Under the pieces are notes generated by a model that saw nothing but the letters and a program-made list of their open reading frames with translations, had not been told where the DNA came from and ran no database searches. A DNA stretch of 64,000 bases from an uncultured Lachnospiraceae bacterium (lineage in GTDB: Bacteria > Bacillota > Clostridia > Lachnospirales > Lachnospiraceae), in assembly GCA_910584725.1 (NCBI GenBank), contig CAJUBE010000026.1:1-64000 (forward strand). Reading direction: 5' to 3'. The translations under genes were made by a program, and so were the position numbers. How positions within the stretch are numbered: position 1 is the stretch's first letter; every line of letters begins with the position of its first letter. Shown here one piece after another: positions 8,880 through 18,250 of the stretch.

Positions 8880-11048
8880 ATGAACAGTAACGAATATTCA
8901 TCTTTTAGAAAATCTGCGGAAAACTTTATGAATTGTTTCTGCGCATACCGTGAGAAGAAGATTGTTTTATACGGATTAGGGCAATATACTGCATCGTTGC
9001 TTTCAGTGGCGGAGGGATTTCACTTTATAGGGTTGATGGATGGCGATGCGAATAACATTGGGCGTGAAATTTATGGATTAAAGGTAATCGGAATTGAGGA
9101 AGCGCGTAAGAAAGCAGATTTGATAATAATAAACACATCATCATTTTATTGGGATTTAATTTATGAAAGAATTGCGAACATTGGTGTTCCTGTTTACTTT
9201 TCAAATGGAGAGCGGGCAATCAGGAAGAAACAGCAAAAGAACCTGAGTGATGATGAACGCAATATTTCTATGGAGCGGGTTAAAGCAGCAATTAATTGTG
9301 CGGATATTGTATCATTTGACATTTATGATACTTTGCTTATGCGGCTGGTATGCAGCCCTTCTGATGTGTTTAAATTGATTGAACTGCGGCTAGAGCATAT
9401 CAACAAGAGAAAAATCCCATTTCGGGAAATGCGAAATAATGCAGTAGGGGAGTTGGAAAAAGAAAATTATACTTTAGAAGAAGTATACGACAGAATGCGG
9501 GAAATATATCCAAATGAGGATACTTTATCATTTCAGAAAATTGAGTTGGAAGTGGAATCTGCAGTTACGGTGGGCAGGAAGGATATGATAAAAATATATC
9601 AATATGCGATAGAACAGCATAAAGATATATATATACTGTCAGATATGTATCTGCCCTTGGATTTCCTTTTAAATATTTTGGCTCAAAATGGTGTAGATAT
9701 TGATAAAGGACATTTGTGGATTTCAGGTGAAATCTCTGCCAGCAAAAATGATAAAAATATGTGGAAAAGATACATGGAAAATGTGGTTAAGGAAAAGAAA
9801 GCATTGCACATAGGAGATTCCGCAAAAGCAGATATTGAGTATGCGAAGGAAGCAGGCATACAAACTCTTAAGATTGCCAGTGCGGCAGATATGTTAAAAG
9901 AAATAGTACCGATAGAAATATGGGCGAATATGAATTCGCTATATGCTTCCATAACGACCGGTATAGTTGTAAACGAACTGTTTAACAGTCCTTTTTCATG
10001 GAATGGCATGGATGAAAAATTCTGTATTCATACATGCAGGCAATTTGGAAGGATAGTTTTTGGAAATGTGGTATTGACATATCTTTTATGGTTATTAGAG
10101 GAAAGTCATAAAAGGCAGATATCGAAATTGATTTTTTTGTCGAGAGATGGGTACTTTTTACAGCAGGATTATTTAAAACTGGTATGCAAGCTCCATCTTA
10201 AATCGGCTCCAGAAGCGGAATATATGTATATCTCTAGAAAAGCAGTACTAACGCTTGCGGCAAAAGACGAAAAGGCATTTTCTACACTGCTTGGGTTTTC
10301 CTATATTGGGAATTTCCGGAATTATTTGAAAGATAGGTTTGATGTTGACACGATGGAGGACGATGAACATGCGGAACGGGAAATCCAATTGCCAAATGAT
10401 CAAGATAAGATAAAAGATTGGATAAAACCATATTTAAATAAAATATATGAAACAATCAATAGCCATTGTAAACGCTATAGTGACTATATAAATGAATTTA
10501 CGTGGGATTCTGCAACGGCTATTGTTGACATCTGCTATACGGGAACGATTCAATATTGGCTTGCCAAAATATTAAACATGGATTTGACAGGTTTTTACTG
10601 TGTGGCAAATGTTTCCGATGAAAATCCGTTTAAAGCAAATAATGAGATGATAACTTGCTTTCAAAAAGAAGATGACTGCTTGGCGGAAACGTCTGCTTTG
10701 TGGAAAAATCATAAAATTGTCGAAAGCCTTTTTACGGCGCCTTATGGAATGATGAAGTCAATGAATCGTTTTGGAGAATTTATTACATATGAAACAAGCA
10801 ATAATCAGAAATATTTTATTCAAAGAGAGTTGATAAATGAAGGGTGCAATGAATATATAGCAGATTATGTACAGTTGCTGAAAAAAATAAAAATACCATT
10901 TGAAAAAATAGAAACGGATTCCATTTTTGTGGATGTTTTATTTGGCAACTGGTTTCAGAATAAGATTGCATACTCGTCTACGATAAAAAAATGCTTTTGG
11001 CATGAGGACGGTTTTATCAATTCTGATAAAGAAGTGAGTCTGTTTTAA
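8880..11048 (+). CDS. Rossmann-like domain + HAD-superfamily glycan protein (COG5610-like)
   Basis: The 722-residue protein begins with the shared accessory domain (KIVLYGLGQY, then LMDGDANNIG, about residues 22-110). A HAD-type domain follows at about 140-345, with the nucleophile motif SFDIYDTLL and later ILSDMYLP and HIGDSAKADIEYA. The remaining ~350 residues are uncharacterised. Large HAD proteins of this kind occur in capsule and O-antigen clusters, where the catalytic role is not settled. It might dephosphorylate a sugar-phosphate intermediate or act in glycosyl-phosphate transfer. Confidence 0.75.
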   Translation: MNSNEYSSFRKSAENFMNCFCAYREKKIVLYGLGQYTASLLSVAEGFHFIGLMDGDANNIGREIYGLKVIGIEEARKKADLIIINTSSFYWDLIYERIANIGVPVYFSNGERAIRKKQQKNLSDDERNISMERVKAAINCADIVSFDIYDTLLMRLVCSPSDVFKLIELRLEHINKRKIPFREMRNNAVGELEKENYTLEEVYDRMREIYPNEDTLSFQKIELEVESAVTVGRKDMIKIYQYAIEQHKDIYILSDMYLPLDFLLNILAQNGVDIDKGHLWISGEISASKNDKNMWKRYMENVVKEKKALHIGDSAKADIEYAKEAGIQTLKIASAADMLKEIVPIEIWANMNSLYASITTGIVVNELFNSPFSWNGMDEKFCIHTCRQFGRIVFGNVVLTYLLWLLEESHKRQISKLIFLSRDGYFLQQDYLKLVCKLHLKSAPEAEYMYISRKAVLTLAAKDEKAFSTLLGFSYIGNFRNYLKDRFDVDTMEDDEHAEREIQLPNDQDKIKDWIKPYLNKIYETINSHCKRYSDYINEFTWDSATAIVDICYTGTIQYWLAKILNMDLTGFYCVANVSDENPFKANNEMITCFQKEDDCLAETSALWKNHKIVESLFTAPYGMMKSMNRFGEFITYETSNNQKYFIQRELINEGCNEYIADYVQLLKKIKIPFEKIETDSIFVDVLFGNWFQNKIAYSSTIKKCFWHEDGFINSDKEVSLF

Positions 11049-11066
11049 GAGGATTGGAGAAAAAGT

Positions 11067-12209
11067 GTGAGAGCGATATTTGATTTGGATTGGAATCGTT
11101 TGACAGATGTAATTGCATACGGGTTGGGACAGGTTGGAAAGCGGTATATTGATTTATTCAAGCAACAATATCATGTTAAATATATTGTTGATAATGGTGA
11201 GAAAAGAGTGGATGAATATTATGGTATCCCTGTTATATCTTTAAAACAAATGTTGGCAAGGCGGCATAAAGAAAAGATCATTGTTTTTGCGTCAAGAGAA
11301 GCGTTTCATACTATTCGCATGGAGCTGATTGAAAATGGTCTTTTGGAAAACAGGGATTTTTGTAAATTCGATGATTTTATAAAAAATTGGTACTGGCAGT
11401 TTGAACAGAAAAATTGTCTTAGGGAAGTCCATATGGCAGTCAATATGAACTGTACCTTTAAGTGTAAAAACTGCAATATGTTTGTGCCGTATTATACGAA
11501 TACCATACAATATGACTTAAAAGCGGTAGAAAGAGATTTCGGGTTGTTTTTTGAACGGATTGATTATGTGTATATTTTCTCATTTTTAGGCGGGGAACCA
11601 TTCCTAAACAATGAACTAGATACCATGATAGAGTATTTGTTTGGGAATTACGGTAAGAAAATTGGATGTATCGAGGTTATTACAAACGGAAGCATCATTC
11701 CAAAAGAAAAAGTGTTGAAGACATTAAAAAACTGCAATGCAGTAGTGCGGATTAGTGATTATACCAGTCAGGTTTCTTATGCAGATAAAATGAATGAATT
11801 ATGCAATATCTTGGAAGCGAACGAGATTAAGTATTTTATAGAAACAAGTCTGCAATGGACAGATTTTTGTTTCCCGGATGGTAAAGACAGCGTTGACATA
11901 TCAGATATTAGGAACCATATGTTATGCTGTGCACCGGAATTTCATGGACTGAATGATGGCAGATTTTATTATTGTCATGTGGCGTGGAGTGCAGAAAAAG
12001 CCGGATTATTTAGTCTTAAGGATAGTGATTATCTGGACTTGACTCTAATTGACAGATGTTCTAAGACAGACTGCAGGAAAATTATTGAACATGCGGACGG
12101 AAACATAGATGGAGGCTATGTTAGCTTATGTGCAAAGTGTATGGGCTGCGGACCGGATAATAACAGATATATTCCGGTCGGGAAGCAGTGGGAAAAACAG
12201 TTGAAATGA
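11067..12209 (+). CDS. Rossmann-like domain + radical SAM protein
   Basis: A GTG start (after AGGATTGGAG) gives 380 residues. Residues about 13-100 are the shared accessory domain (VIAYGLGQVGKRY). A radical SAM cluster motif C129-x3-C133-x2-C136 follows, with a GGEPF motif (about 177). Several C-terminal cysteines (CSKTDC, LCAKCMGCG) suggest auxiliary Fe-S binding of SPASM/twitch type. A radical SAM enzyme inside a sugar-decorating locus could catalyse a difficult sugar rearrangement, epimerisation or dehydration. The substrate is unknown. Confidence 0.85.
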   Translation: MRAIFDLDWNRLTDVIAYGLGQVGKRYIDLFKQQYHVKYIVDNGEKRVDEYYGIPVISLKQMLARRHKEKIIVFASREAFHTIRMELIENGLLENRDFCKFDDFIKNWYWQFEQKNCLREVHMAVNMNCTFKCKNCNMFVPYYTNTIQYDLKAVERDFGLFFERIDYVYIFSFLGGEPFLNNELDTMIEYLFGNYGKKIGCIEVITNGSIIPKEKVLKTLKNCNAVVRISDYTSQVSYADKMNELCNILEANEIKYFIETSLQWTDFCFPDGKDSVDISDIRNHMLCCAPEFHGLNDGRFYYCHVAWSAEKAGLFSLKDSDYLDLTLIDRCSKTDCRKIIEHADGNIDGGYVSLCAKCMGCGPDNNRYIPVGKQWEKQLK

Positions 12210-12227
12210 TAAATAGGGTTTAAAGAG

Positions 12228-13286
12228 ATGGATAATAACAAAATAGAAGAAATTATAAAATTAGCGAAACAGGATGATTATAAAGTATGTATATGGGGAG
12301 CCGGATATGTAGGAACGCATTATGGATATGATTTGCTTAAGCAGTGGGGAATCAATATAGATTTTTATTGTGATAATAATGCGGATTTGTTTGGGATGGA
12401 AATAAAAGATGGGATTGTTTGCATTTCTCCCAACAATATACCGACAAATGTTGTCTGCTTTGTATTGACATCGGGGCATTTGATCGCTGACATTATTGTT
12501 CGGCTTGCTGAACTGGGAATAACACGCATTGCAAATTATATGGAATTATGCGAATATCAGTCAAAGGTTTTTTTTGGTTTTCAGAAAAGGAATCAAATTG
12601 CAATATATACCTGTGTGGTCGGAGAATATGATGAAATAAATGAGCCTGAAATAGCGGAAGAAGATTGTGATTATTTTATAATATCTGATAGAAAACCTAA
12701 AGGCGATACAACATATAAGTATATTAACATTAATGAAGTTATTGAAGAAAATACATTTGATAATACAAGGAAAAACAGATACTGTAAAATCAATGTTCAT
12801 AAAATTTTTTCAAACTACAGATATTCAATATATATTGATGGAAATATTGTTTTAAAAAAAGGCATACAACGATATATACAGGAGTTGCCTAAAACAAGAA
12901 TGATGACATTAGCGAGGACAAGTTATAAAAGTATATATGCTGAAGCATTAAGATGTATGATGCATGGAAGGGACGATAAGGAAAGATTTTTGAAACAGGT
13001 TGAAAAATATTGGTTGGAAGGTATGCCGGACAATTTTGGACTGTTGCTTCCGGGTATCATGGTAAGAGAGCATAATAATCCTGTATGCCGTAAGATTATG
13101 GAAGACTGGTGGGATGAAGTTAATTATTACAGCAAAAGAGATATGATATCTTTACCATATGTATTATGGAAAAATGGATACGCAATTGATGATGTGGGGA
13201 TTCTTTCAAATAAGTTTGATGTAACGGATGGTGATGAGTGGGTAGTTAAGCGTAATCATGAAAAACCGCGAGTTGGTAGGAAATAA
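12228..13286 (+). CDS. Rossmann-like domain + DUF616 (TOD1/MUCI70-like) glycosyltransferase
   Basis: Residues about 15-110 are the shared accessory domain (VCIWGAGYVGTHYG, then FYCDNNADLFG). Residues about 120-345 match the DUF616 glycosyltransferase-like fold: IAIYTCVVGEYDEI, YFIISDR, then RYSIYIDGNI where the D-G/D-x-D type metal site is expected. It is a paralog of 16657-17826 with the same two-domain layout. It is the last gene before the empty inverted-repeat unit at 13330. Confidence 0.75.
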   Translation: MDNNKIEEIIKLAKQDDYKVCIWGAGYVGTHYGYDLLKQWGINIDFYCDNNADLFGMEIKDGIVCISPNNIPTNVVCFVLTSGHLIADIIVRLAELGITRIANYMELCEYQSKVFFGFQKRNQIAIYTCVVGEYDEINEPEIAEEDCDYFIISDRKPKGDTTYKYININEVIEENTFDNTRKNRYCKINVHKIFSNYRYSIYIDGNIVLKKGIQRYIQELPKTRMMTLARTSYKSIYAEALRCMMHGRDDKERFLKQVEKYWLEGMPDNFGLLLPGIMVREHNNPVCRKIMEDWWDEVNYYSKRDMISLPYVLWKNGYAIDDVGILSNKFDVTDGDEWVVKRNHEKPRVGRK

Positions 13287-13329
13287 TAAATTAACAGTAA
13301 AATCTATCATGTAGCATAGAAAATAAACC

Positions 13330-13553
13330 GCACCTTGACAATTTTATACTTTATATTGGATTAAATGTCACTTTACATTCTACTCAAACATATTAAGCCT
13401 TTACCCAGCCCTCCTGATTCTTGGAAAGTCTACGGAAGACAGAGCGTTGATTTTTACCGAGTTTAGGATTGACAAAGAGATATAGTATTTAATCAAATAA
13501 TAAAACGAAATCTGATGTAAAGTATGAGTTGTCATAGTTACGTCAGATTTTTT
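13330..13553 (+). mobile_element. Empty 224-bp inverted-repeat unit B (MITE-like)
   Basis: The left end (13330-13362) matches the left ends of units A and C from the leading GCACCTTGACA onward. The right end (13508-13537) matches their right ends and folds with 13538-13550 into the same terminator hairpin. There is no ATPase gene and no credible ORF between. It fits a non-autonomous deletion derivative. It fills most of the 420-bp gap between the DUF616 gene and the AsnB-like gene; the rest of the gap (13554-13706) is AT-rich leader with a GGAG ribosome site. Confidence 0.65.
13508..13553 (+). terminator. Right end of unit B, intrinsic terminator
   Basis: AAATCTGATGTAA (13508-13520) pairs with TTACGTCAGATTT (13538-13550) with one G-U pair and is followed by T residues. 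The equivalent hairpins in units A and C differ in sequence but keep pairing. Confidence 0.7.
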
Positions 13554-13706
13554 GTTGCAGTAAAGATTGGAGAATGTCTTGACTGGGGTAATAAAAGTAG
13601 AACAGATAATATTTACCAAAATATGAAAAATGTGTAGAAATGTTTTTGCGTTTAATTAGAAACGGAATAATGAAACAATTAAATTGAAAAGGAGCGTATC
13701 AAAATT

Positions 13707-15590
13707 ATGGGTGGAATTTGTGGATTTATAGGAAAAAAATGTTTTGGCGAAAACGAATTAATGCATATGTGTAGTGAAATATCTTATCGCGGCACAGAGA
13801 ATGAATACGGACATGCTTTTTTTCAATTGAATCATGAAATATATGCAGGTTTGGCATGTCAAAGGCTTGCGATAAAGGATTTAGAAACAGGATTTCCTCT
13901 GCCTATTTCTTCATCGGACAATAGGGTAAGTGTAGTATTAGATGGAGAGATATATAATTATCAGGAAATTAGAGAACAGATAGCAGATTACCCTTTTCGG
14001 ACGCATTGCGATACAGAAGTTATCGTTGCAGCATATCTGAAATGGGGCATTGGATTTGTTAAAAAATTAAACGGAATGTTTGCTATCGCATTGCTGGATC
14101 GTAAAGAAAATGTACTGTTTTTGGTACGGGATTGGATGGGGGAAAAACCACTTTATTATTATGTAAATGATGAAAAAGATGTTTTGTTTGCGTCACAAAT
14201 GAAATCTTTTTTCAAACTTGAGTGTTTTCAAAAGGAAATTAGAACAGAAGTATTGGGAAGTTACTTTTTACATGCATGTATAGAAGCACCGAATACGATA
14301 TATAAAAATGTCTATAAGCTAGAACATGGGAGTGTTCTTAAAATATGCAATGGGAAACTTTCTGTAAAAAAATATTGGGATATTGCAAAGAGGCATCAGG
14401 AATTATCCCGATATGAAGTCAAAGACTATGAGGAAGCGAAACAGGGATCGGAAGAGAGGATTAAAAAAAGCATTCAGATTCGGATGGCAGAGAAACAGGA
14501 GATAGGATTTTGTCTAAGTGGCGGATATGACTCAGCTTTGGTATGTGCTATAGCACAAAGTATCTCAAAGGTTCCCATACGTACATATACAATAGGTGTA
14601 CATGATAAGGCGATAAATGAAGCTGTATATGCAAAACAGATTGCAAAACAGTTAGGAACAAATCATACAGAATTATATATTGATGAAAAGCAGATGCTTT
14701 CTTTGGTTGAAGAAATACCTAATTATTTTGACGAGCCATTTGCGGACTCATCGCAGTTACCCACAATGCTACTGTCCTCATTGGCCAAAAAAGATGTTTC
14801 GATGATCTTAACAGGGATAGGGGGAGATGAATTATTCGGGGGCTTGGATATTTATGAAATAGTACGGGAGGCTCAGCAAAGAAAATACATTGGCAGATTA
14901 TTGTATGCACTAAGGCAAATACCATTCTTGGCTCAGGCAAAATTATGGACGAAGCTTCCGCTGATATATAGGATTATTTCGGATGATATAAATCATGAAG
15001 CCCAGACCCAGTTGGGTGTAAATTCTTATATTAAATGTATCAATGATATTTTAATAACGGAACCAAAAACCTTTTACTACGAAATGGAATCGCGCTATAA
15101 GGAATCCGATTGGGGAGTACGCAGAATGCTTCTGGATTTGGACACATTTACGATAGATGATGAGCTGACAAAGCAGGATAGAGGGGCAATGAGGTACGGG
15201 CTTGAAAGCAGATCACCATTCTATGATAAAAATCTGGTAGAGTATGCCTTTAGGATACCGATTGAATTTAAACTGGACAAAACAAAGAGGAAAAAAATAT
15301 TAAAGGATTTAGTACACCAATATATTCCCCAAGAATTGATGGACAGAAAAAAGATGGGATTTTGCATCCCTCAGGACAGATGGTTGCGTGGACCATTAAA
15401 GGAACAGGCAATGGATTACGTAAGCCCGGATTTCTTAAAAAAGCAAGGGATATTTGATGCAGAAAAAACCTATCAATTTGTGAAAACATATATGGAAAAA
15501 GGGGATCGGGAAAAATGGAGTGGACAAAACTTTTCAAAGGTGGTTTGGGCATATTTCATTTTTCAACAGTGGTATCAGTTTTATCATTAA
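13707..15590 (+). CDS. AsnB-like glutamine amidotransferase/ATP pyrophosphatase lacking the Cys2 nucleophile
   Basis: The 627-residue protein has the asparagine-synthase layout: class II glutaminase domain (1-200) and synthetase domain with the PPi loop SGGYDS (271-276). The start MGGICGFIG aligns with the usual MCGIxGFIG but has Gly at position 2, where the catalytic Cys should be, and the oxyanion Asn of NGEIYN is Asp79. Arg53 and Asp102 of the glutamine pocket are kept. The ATG follows GGAG and no in-frame upstream start restores the Cys. It may be ammonia-dependent or amidate/condense a glycan carboxylate, as WbpS-like proteins do. Confidence 0.85.
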   Translation: MGGICGFIGKKCFGENELMHMCSEISYRGTENEYGHAFFQLNHEIYAGLACQRLAIKDLETGFPLPISSSDNRVSVVLDGEIYNYQEIREQIADYPFRTHCDTEVIVAAYLKWGIGFVKKLNGMFAIALLDRKENVLFLVRDWMGEKPLYYYVNDEKDVLFASQMKSFFKLECFQKEIRTEVLGSYFLHACIEAPNTIYKNVYKLEHGSVLKICNGKLSVKKYWDIAKRHQELSRYEVKDYEEAKQGSEERIKKSIQIRMAEKQEIGFCLSGGYDSALVCAIAQSISKVPIRTYTIGVHDKAINEAVYAKQIAKQLGTNHTELYIDEKQMLSLVEEIPNYFDEPFADSSQLPTMLLSSLAKKDVSMILTGIGGDELFGGLDIYEIVREAQQRKYIGRLLYALRQIPFLAQAKLWTKLPLIYRIISDDINHEAQTQLGVNSYIKCINDILITEPKTFYYEMESRYKESDWGVRRMLLDLDTFTIDDELTKQDRGAMRYGLESRSPFYDKNLVEYAFRIPIEFKLDKTKRKKILKDLVHQYIPQELMDRKKMGFCIPQDRWLRGPLKEQAMDYVSPDFLKKQGIFDAEKTYQFVKTYMEKGDREKWSGQNFSKVVWAYFIFQQWYQFYH

Positions 15591-15627
15591 TGTAAGGCAG
15601 GCTAAATAATAATAGGAGAGACTATAT

Positions 15628-16647
15628 ATGAAAACAAAAATAGCTTTATGGGGATTGGGAGAGCGATTAAACAGATATATGAAATTTAATTATTTCGATC
15701 ATTGTGAGATATTGGCAATGATTGATACTTATAAAAAGGGGCAAACATTTTATGACAAACCAGTATATGCGCCGGAAGCTTTGCCAGAGTTGTTGCATAA
15801 TCTTGATTATATAGTGATTACAACACAACATTTTAGCGAAATATATAGCCTGTGTATGGGGATGCACATTCCGAAAGAGATGATTATACTGACCGATATT
15901 GTGGATGAAAATATGTTCCGCATGGATGTTAATGTAATTGATTCAATTTCTCCATTGCTATATCAAAGTATGCGTGTTAATCAGTACAAATTTATTAAAA
16001 TGAATGGCAGGGATTCTTTTGATGAAAACAGGCTTGTTGGTAATGGAAAGTATGCATACTCCAGCTATATGTCGGATTATTTTCGATTTCGGACATTTGA
16101 GTTCGTTGCGGAGGAAATCTTGCAGAACCAAGTGGAAGGAGATTTGGCGGAATTAGGAGTGTTTCGAGGTACATTTGCTTCTTTGATCAGCAAAAAATTT
16201 TGCAATCGAAAAATATTCTTATTTGATACATTTGAGGGATTCGATGAAGAAGAAGCAAAACGGGAAGCGGAAGCGGGATATTCTGATGAGGAATTTGAAT
16301 ATGTCCATACGCGGACATCTGAAGATATGGCATTGGTGAATATGCCTTATCCAGAGCAATGTGTGCTATGTAAAGGGCTTTTTCCAAAATCCATAACAGC
16401 AGACGCGGAACAGACGAGATATGCTTTTGTATCGATAGACGTTGATTTTGAAAATTCGATTTATGAGGGAATCAAGTTTTTTTATCAGAGATTAAATGAG
16501 GGGGGCTATCTATTTATCCATGACTATAACAATCCAAATTTAAAAGGAGTAAAAAAAGCGGTACAGAGGTACGAACGTGAATTGGATATAAGATTGAAAA
16601 AAGTGCCTTTGGCAGATTGGGCAGGAACATTGGTGATTGTTAAGTGA
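15628..16647 (+). CDS. Rossmann-like domain + TylF/MycF-type methyltransferase
   Basis: Residues about 1-95 are the accessory domain (IALWGLGERLNRY). Residues about 150-339 match the TylF/MycF O-methyltransferase family: DLAELGVFRGTFASLIS, LFDTFEGFDEEE, and the metal/His motif FIHDYNNPNLKGVKKAV. The family methylates sugar hydroxyls using SAM and a divalent metal. A paralog with the same fusion is at 26493-27392. It probably O-methylates a residue of the glycan. Confidence 0.85.
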   Translation: MKTKIALWGLGERLNRYMKFNYFDHCEILAMIDTYKKGQTFYDKPVYAPEALPELLHNLDYIVITTQHFSEIYSLCMGMHIPKEMIILTDIVDENMFRMDVNVIDSISPLLYQSMRVNQYKFIKMNGRDSFDENRLVGNGKYAYSSYMSDYFRFRTFEFVAEEILQNQVEGDLAELGVFRGTFASLISKKFCNRKIFLFDTFEGFDEEEAKREAEAGYSDEEFEYVHTRTSEDMALVNMPYPEQCVLCKGLFPKSITADAEQTRYAFVSIDVDFENSIYEGIKFFYQRLNEGGYLFIHDYNNPNLKGVKKAVQRYERELDIRLKKVPLADWAGTLVIVK

Positions 16648-16656
16648 GGAAAGAAG

Positions 16657-17826
16657 ATGAGCTTGGACAGGGATTTGTTTTTAAATAAAATAATAAAGCA
16701 TGAACAAGAAACAATTATTTATGGTTCGGGAATGTTTGGAAAAAATGTAAGATTTTTCTTACAGGATGTGTGCGGTATTGCAATAGATTTTTTCTGTGAT
16801 AAAAATTCCCAGTTATGGGGAACTGTTGTAGAAGGCAATCTCAAATGTATATCATTGGAGGAACTGCTCGCTAAGAAGGATGACTGTAATATTATCATCG
16901 CCGTTGCTTATAGGTATTTAGATGAGGTGAAGCTTTATTTCAAACAGAATCATGTAAAAAACTATATAACATGGCTGGAAATAATTAGAAATAACTGGTT
17001 GAAAAGAAAGTTTTGTGGAGTAGGGCATATAGAAAGCCTAAAAGGTTCGGAGAAAGGAAGAAAGTCGGATCAAAGTCTCAGAAAGGCGAGAAAAGGGAGG
17101 GTAGCCGTTTATACATTTATAACGGATGGTTATGATCGGCTACATCAGCCTTTAGTAATTGATAAAAATGCGGATTATTTTGTGATATCTGATCAGAAAA
17201 TAGATGATTTGGGAGTATTTCATTGGATCGATGTCAATTTTATTGTGCCCTCTGCAATAGAAGACCCATTTATGAAAAACCGTTACTGTAAGATGCATGG
17301 CGCAGATATATTTAAAGATTATGAATATTCCATATATTTAGACGGTGCCGTTCAAATCGCGGGAAATATTATAAGCTATTTGGATCAAGTTGGAAAAACG
17401 GGAATTGCATTATATTTGAATGAAACAAATGGGTGTATATATGATGCAGGTATTTTGATTACGTTGGTTGGAAGATGTAGCTTTGAAATGACACGGAAGC
17501 AGTTAAGGTTATATGCATTGGAAGGAATGCCGGAAAATTATGGCTTTTTATGCGGCGGATATATATTTAGGGACAATCGGAATGCATTAGGAAATGAGTT
17601 AATGAATTTATGGTGGGAGGAATATCGAAAATGGAAGACAAGAGATCAGTTGTGCCTTCCTTATGTGATGTGGAAGATGGGGGTGGAACTTCAAGACATA
17701 GGTATTATTAATGCTGGACAGAACCGATTAGAAGACAAAAATTTTATACACCATTCGCATTGTAGTGTGAAATTTTACAGCCCGAGTAAGGAGGATAATT
17801 GCAATGTCGCAGTTACATATGATTAA
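16657..17826 (+). CDS. Rossmann-like domain + DUF616 glycosyltransferase, second copy
   Basis: Residues about 18-115 carry the accessory domain (TIIYGSGMFGKNVR, FFCDKNSQLWG). After a basic linker the DUF616-type region begins (VAVYTFITDGYDRL, YFVISDQ, YSIYLDGAV). It is a paralog of 12228-13286 with the same order. It starts 9 bp after the TylF-type gene and its 3' end overlaps the cupin gene by 23 bp. Confidence 0.75.
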   Translation: MSLDRDLFLNKIIKHEQETIIYGSGMFGKNVRFFLQDVCGIAIDFFCDKNSQLWGTVVEGNLKCISLEELLAKKDDCNIIIAVAYRYLDEVKLYFKQNHVKNYITWLEIIRNNWLKRKFCGVGHIESLKGSEKGRKSDQSLRKARKGRVAVYTFITDGYDRLHQPLVIDKNADYFVISDQKIDDLGVFHWIDVNFIVPSAIEDPFMKNRYCKMHGADIFKDYEYSIYLDGAVQIAGNIISYLDQVGKTGIALYLNETNGCIYDAGILITLVGRCSFEMTRKQLRLYALEGMPENYGFLCGGYIFRDNRNALGNELMNLWWEEYRKWKTRDQLCLPYVMWKMGVELQDIGIINAGQNRLEDKNFIHHSHCSVKFYSPSKEDNCNVAVTYD

Positions 17827-18244
17827 GAAGAGAGATAAACTCTTAGCAATCGTTATAAAGAGTGATTATCAATGTGAAGGAGTTGATTTTCTAACGCCGA
17901 ATGAATATTCGCAACAGTTAGCTTATATGCATCATCCGACAGGAAAGATTATTGACGCGCACGTACACAATTTGGTACATAGAAATCTGGTACTGACACA
18001 GGAAGTATTATTTATCAAAAAGGGCAGACTCAGAGTGGATTTTTATGATGAGTATAAGGACTACCTGGAAAGCTGTGTTTTAGAAGAGGGGGATGCCATC
18101 CTGTTGGCGTCGGGCGGGCACGGTTTTAAAGTATTGGAAGAGGTGGAAATGATAGAAGTAAAACAGGGACCGTATTCAGGGGATTTGGATAAAAGCAGGT
18201 TTACCGGGATAACGGATGAAGAAGTCGTATTTAAGGAAGGATGA
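17804..18244 (+). CDS. Cupin-fold protein
   Basis: A 146-residue single-domain protein with a cupin pattern: AHVHN (possible metal His pair), EVLFIKKGRLRVDFYD, and the second-motif segment EEGDAILLASGGHGF. Sugar-modifying cupins in polysaccharide loci include isomerases and epimerases, but no specific subfamily is recognised. AAGGAGG lies 9 bp before the ATG, which sits inside the end of the preceding gene. It is 6 bp upstream of the aminotransferase, suggesting coupled roles in making an amino sugar. Confidence 0.65.
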   Translation: MSQLHMIKKRDKLLAIVIKSDYQCEGVDFLTPNEYSQQLAYMHHPTGKIIDAHVHNLVHRNLVLTQEVLFIKKGRLRVDFYDEYKDYLESCVLEEGDAILLASGGHGFKVLEEVEMIEVKQGPYSGDLDKSRFTGITDEEVVFKEG

Positions 18245-18250
18245 CAGATT

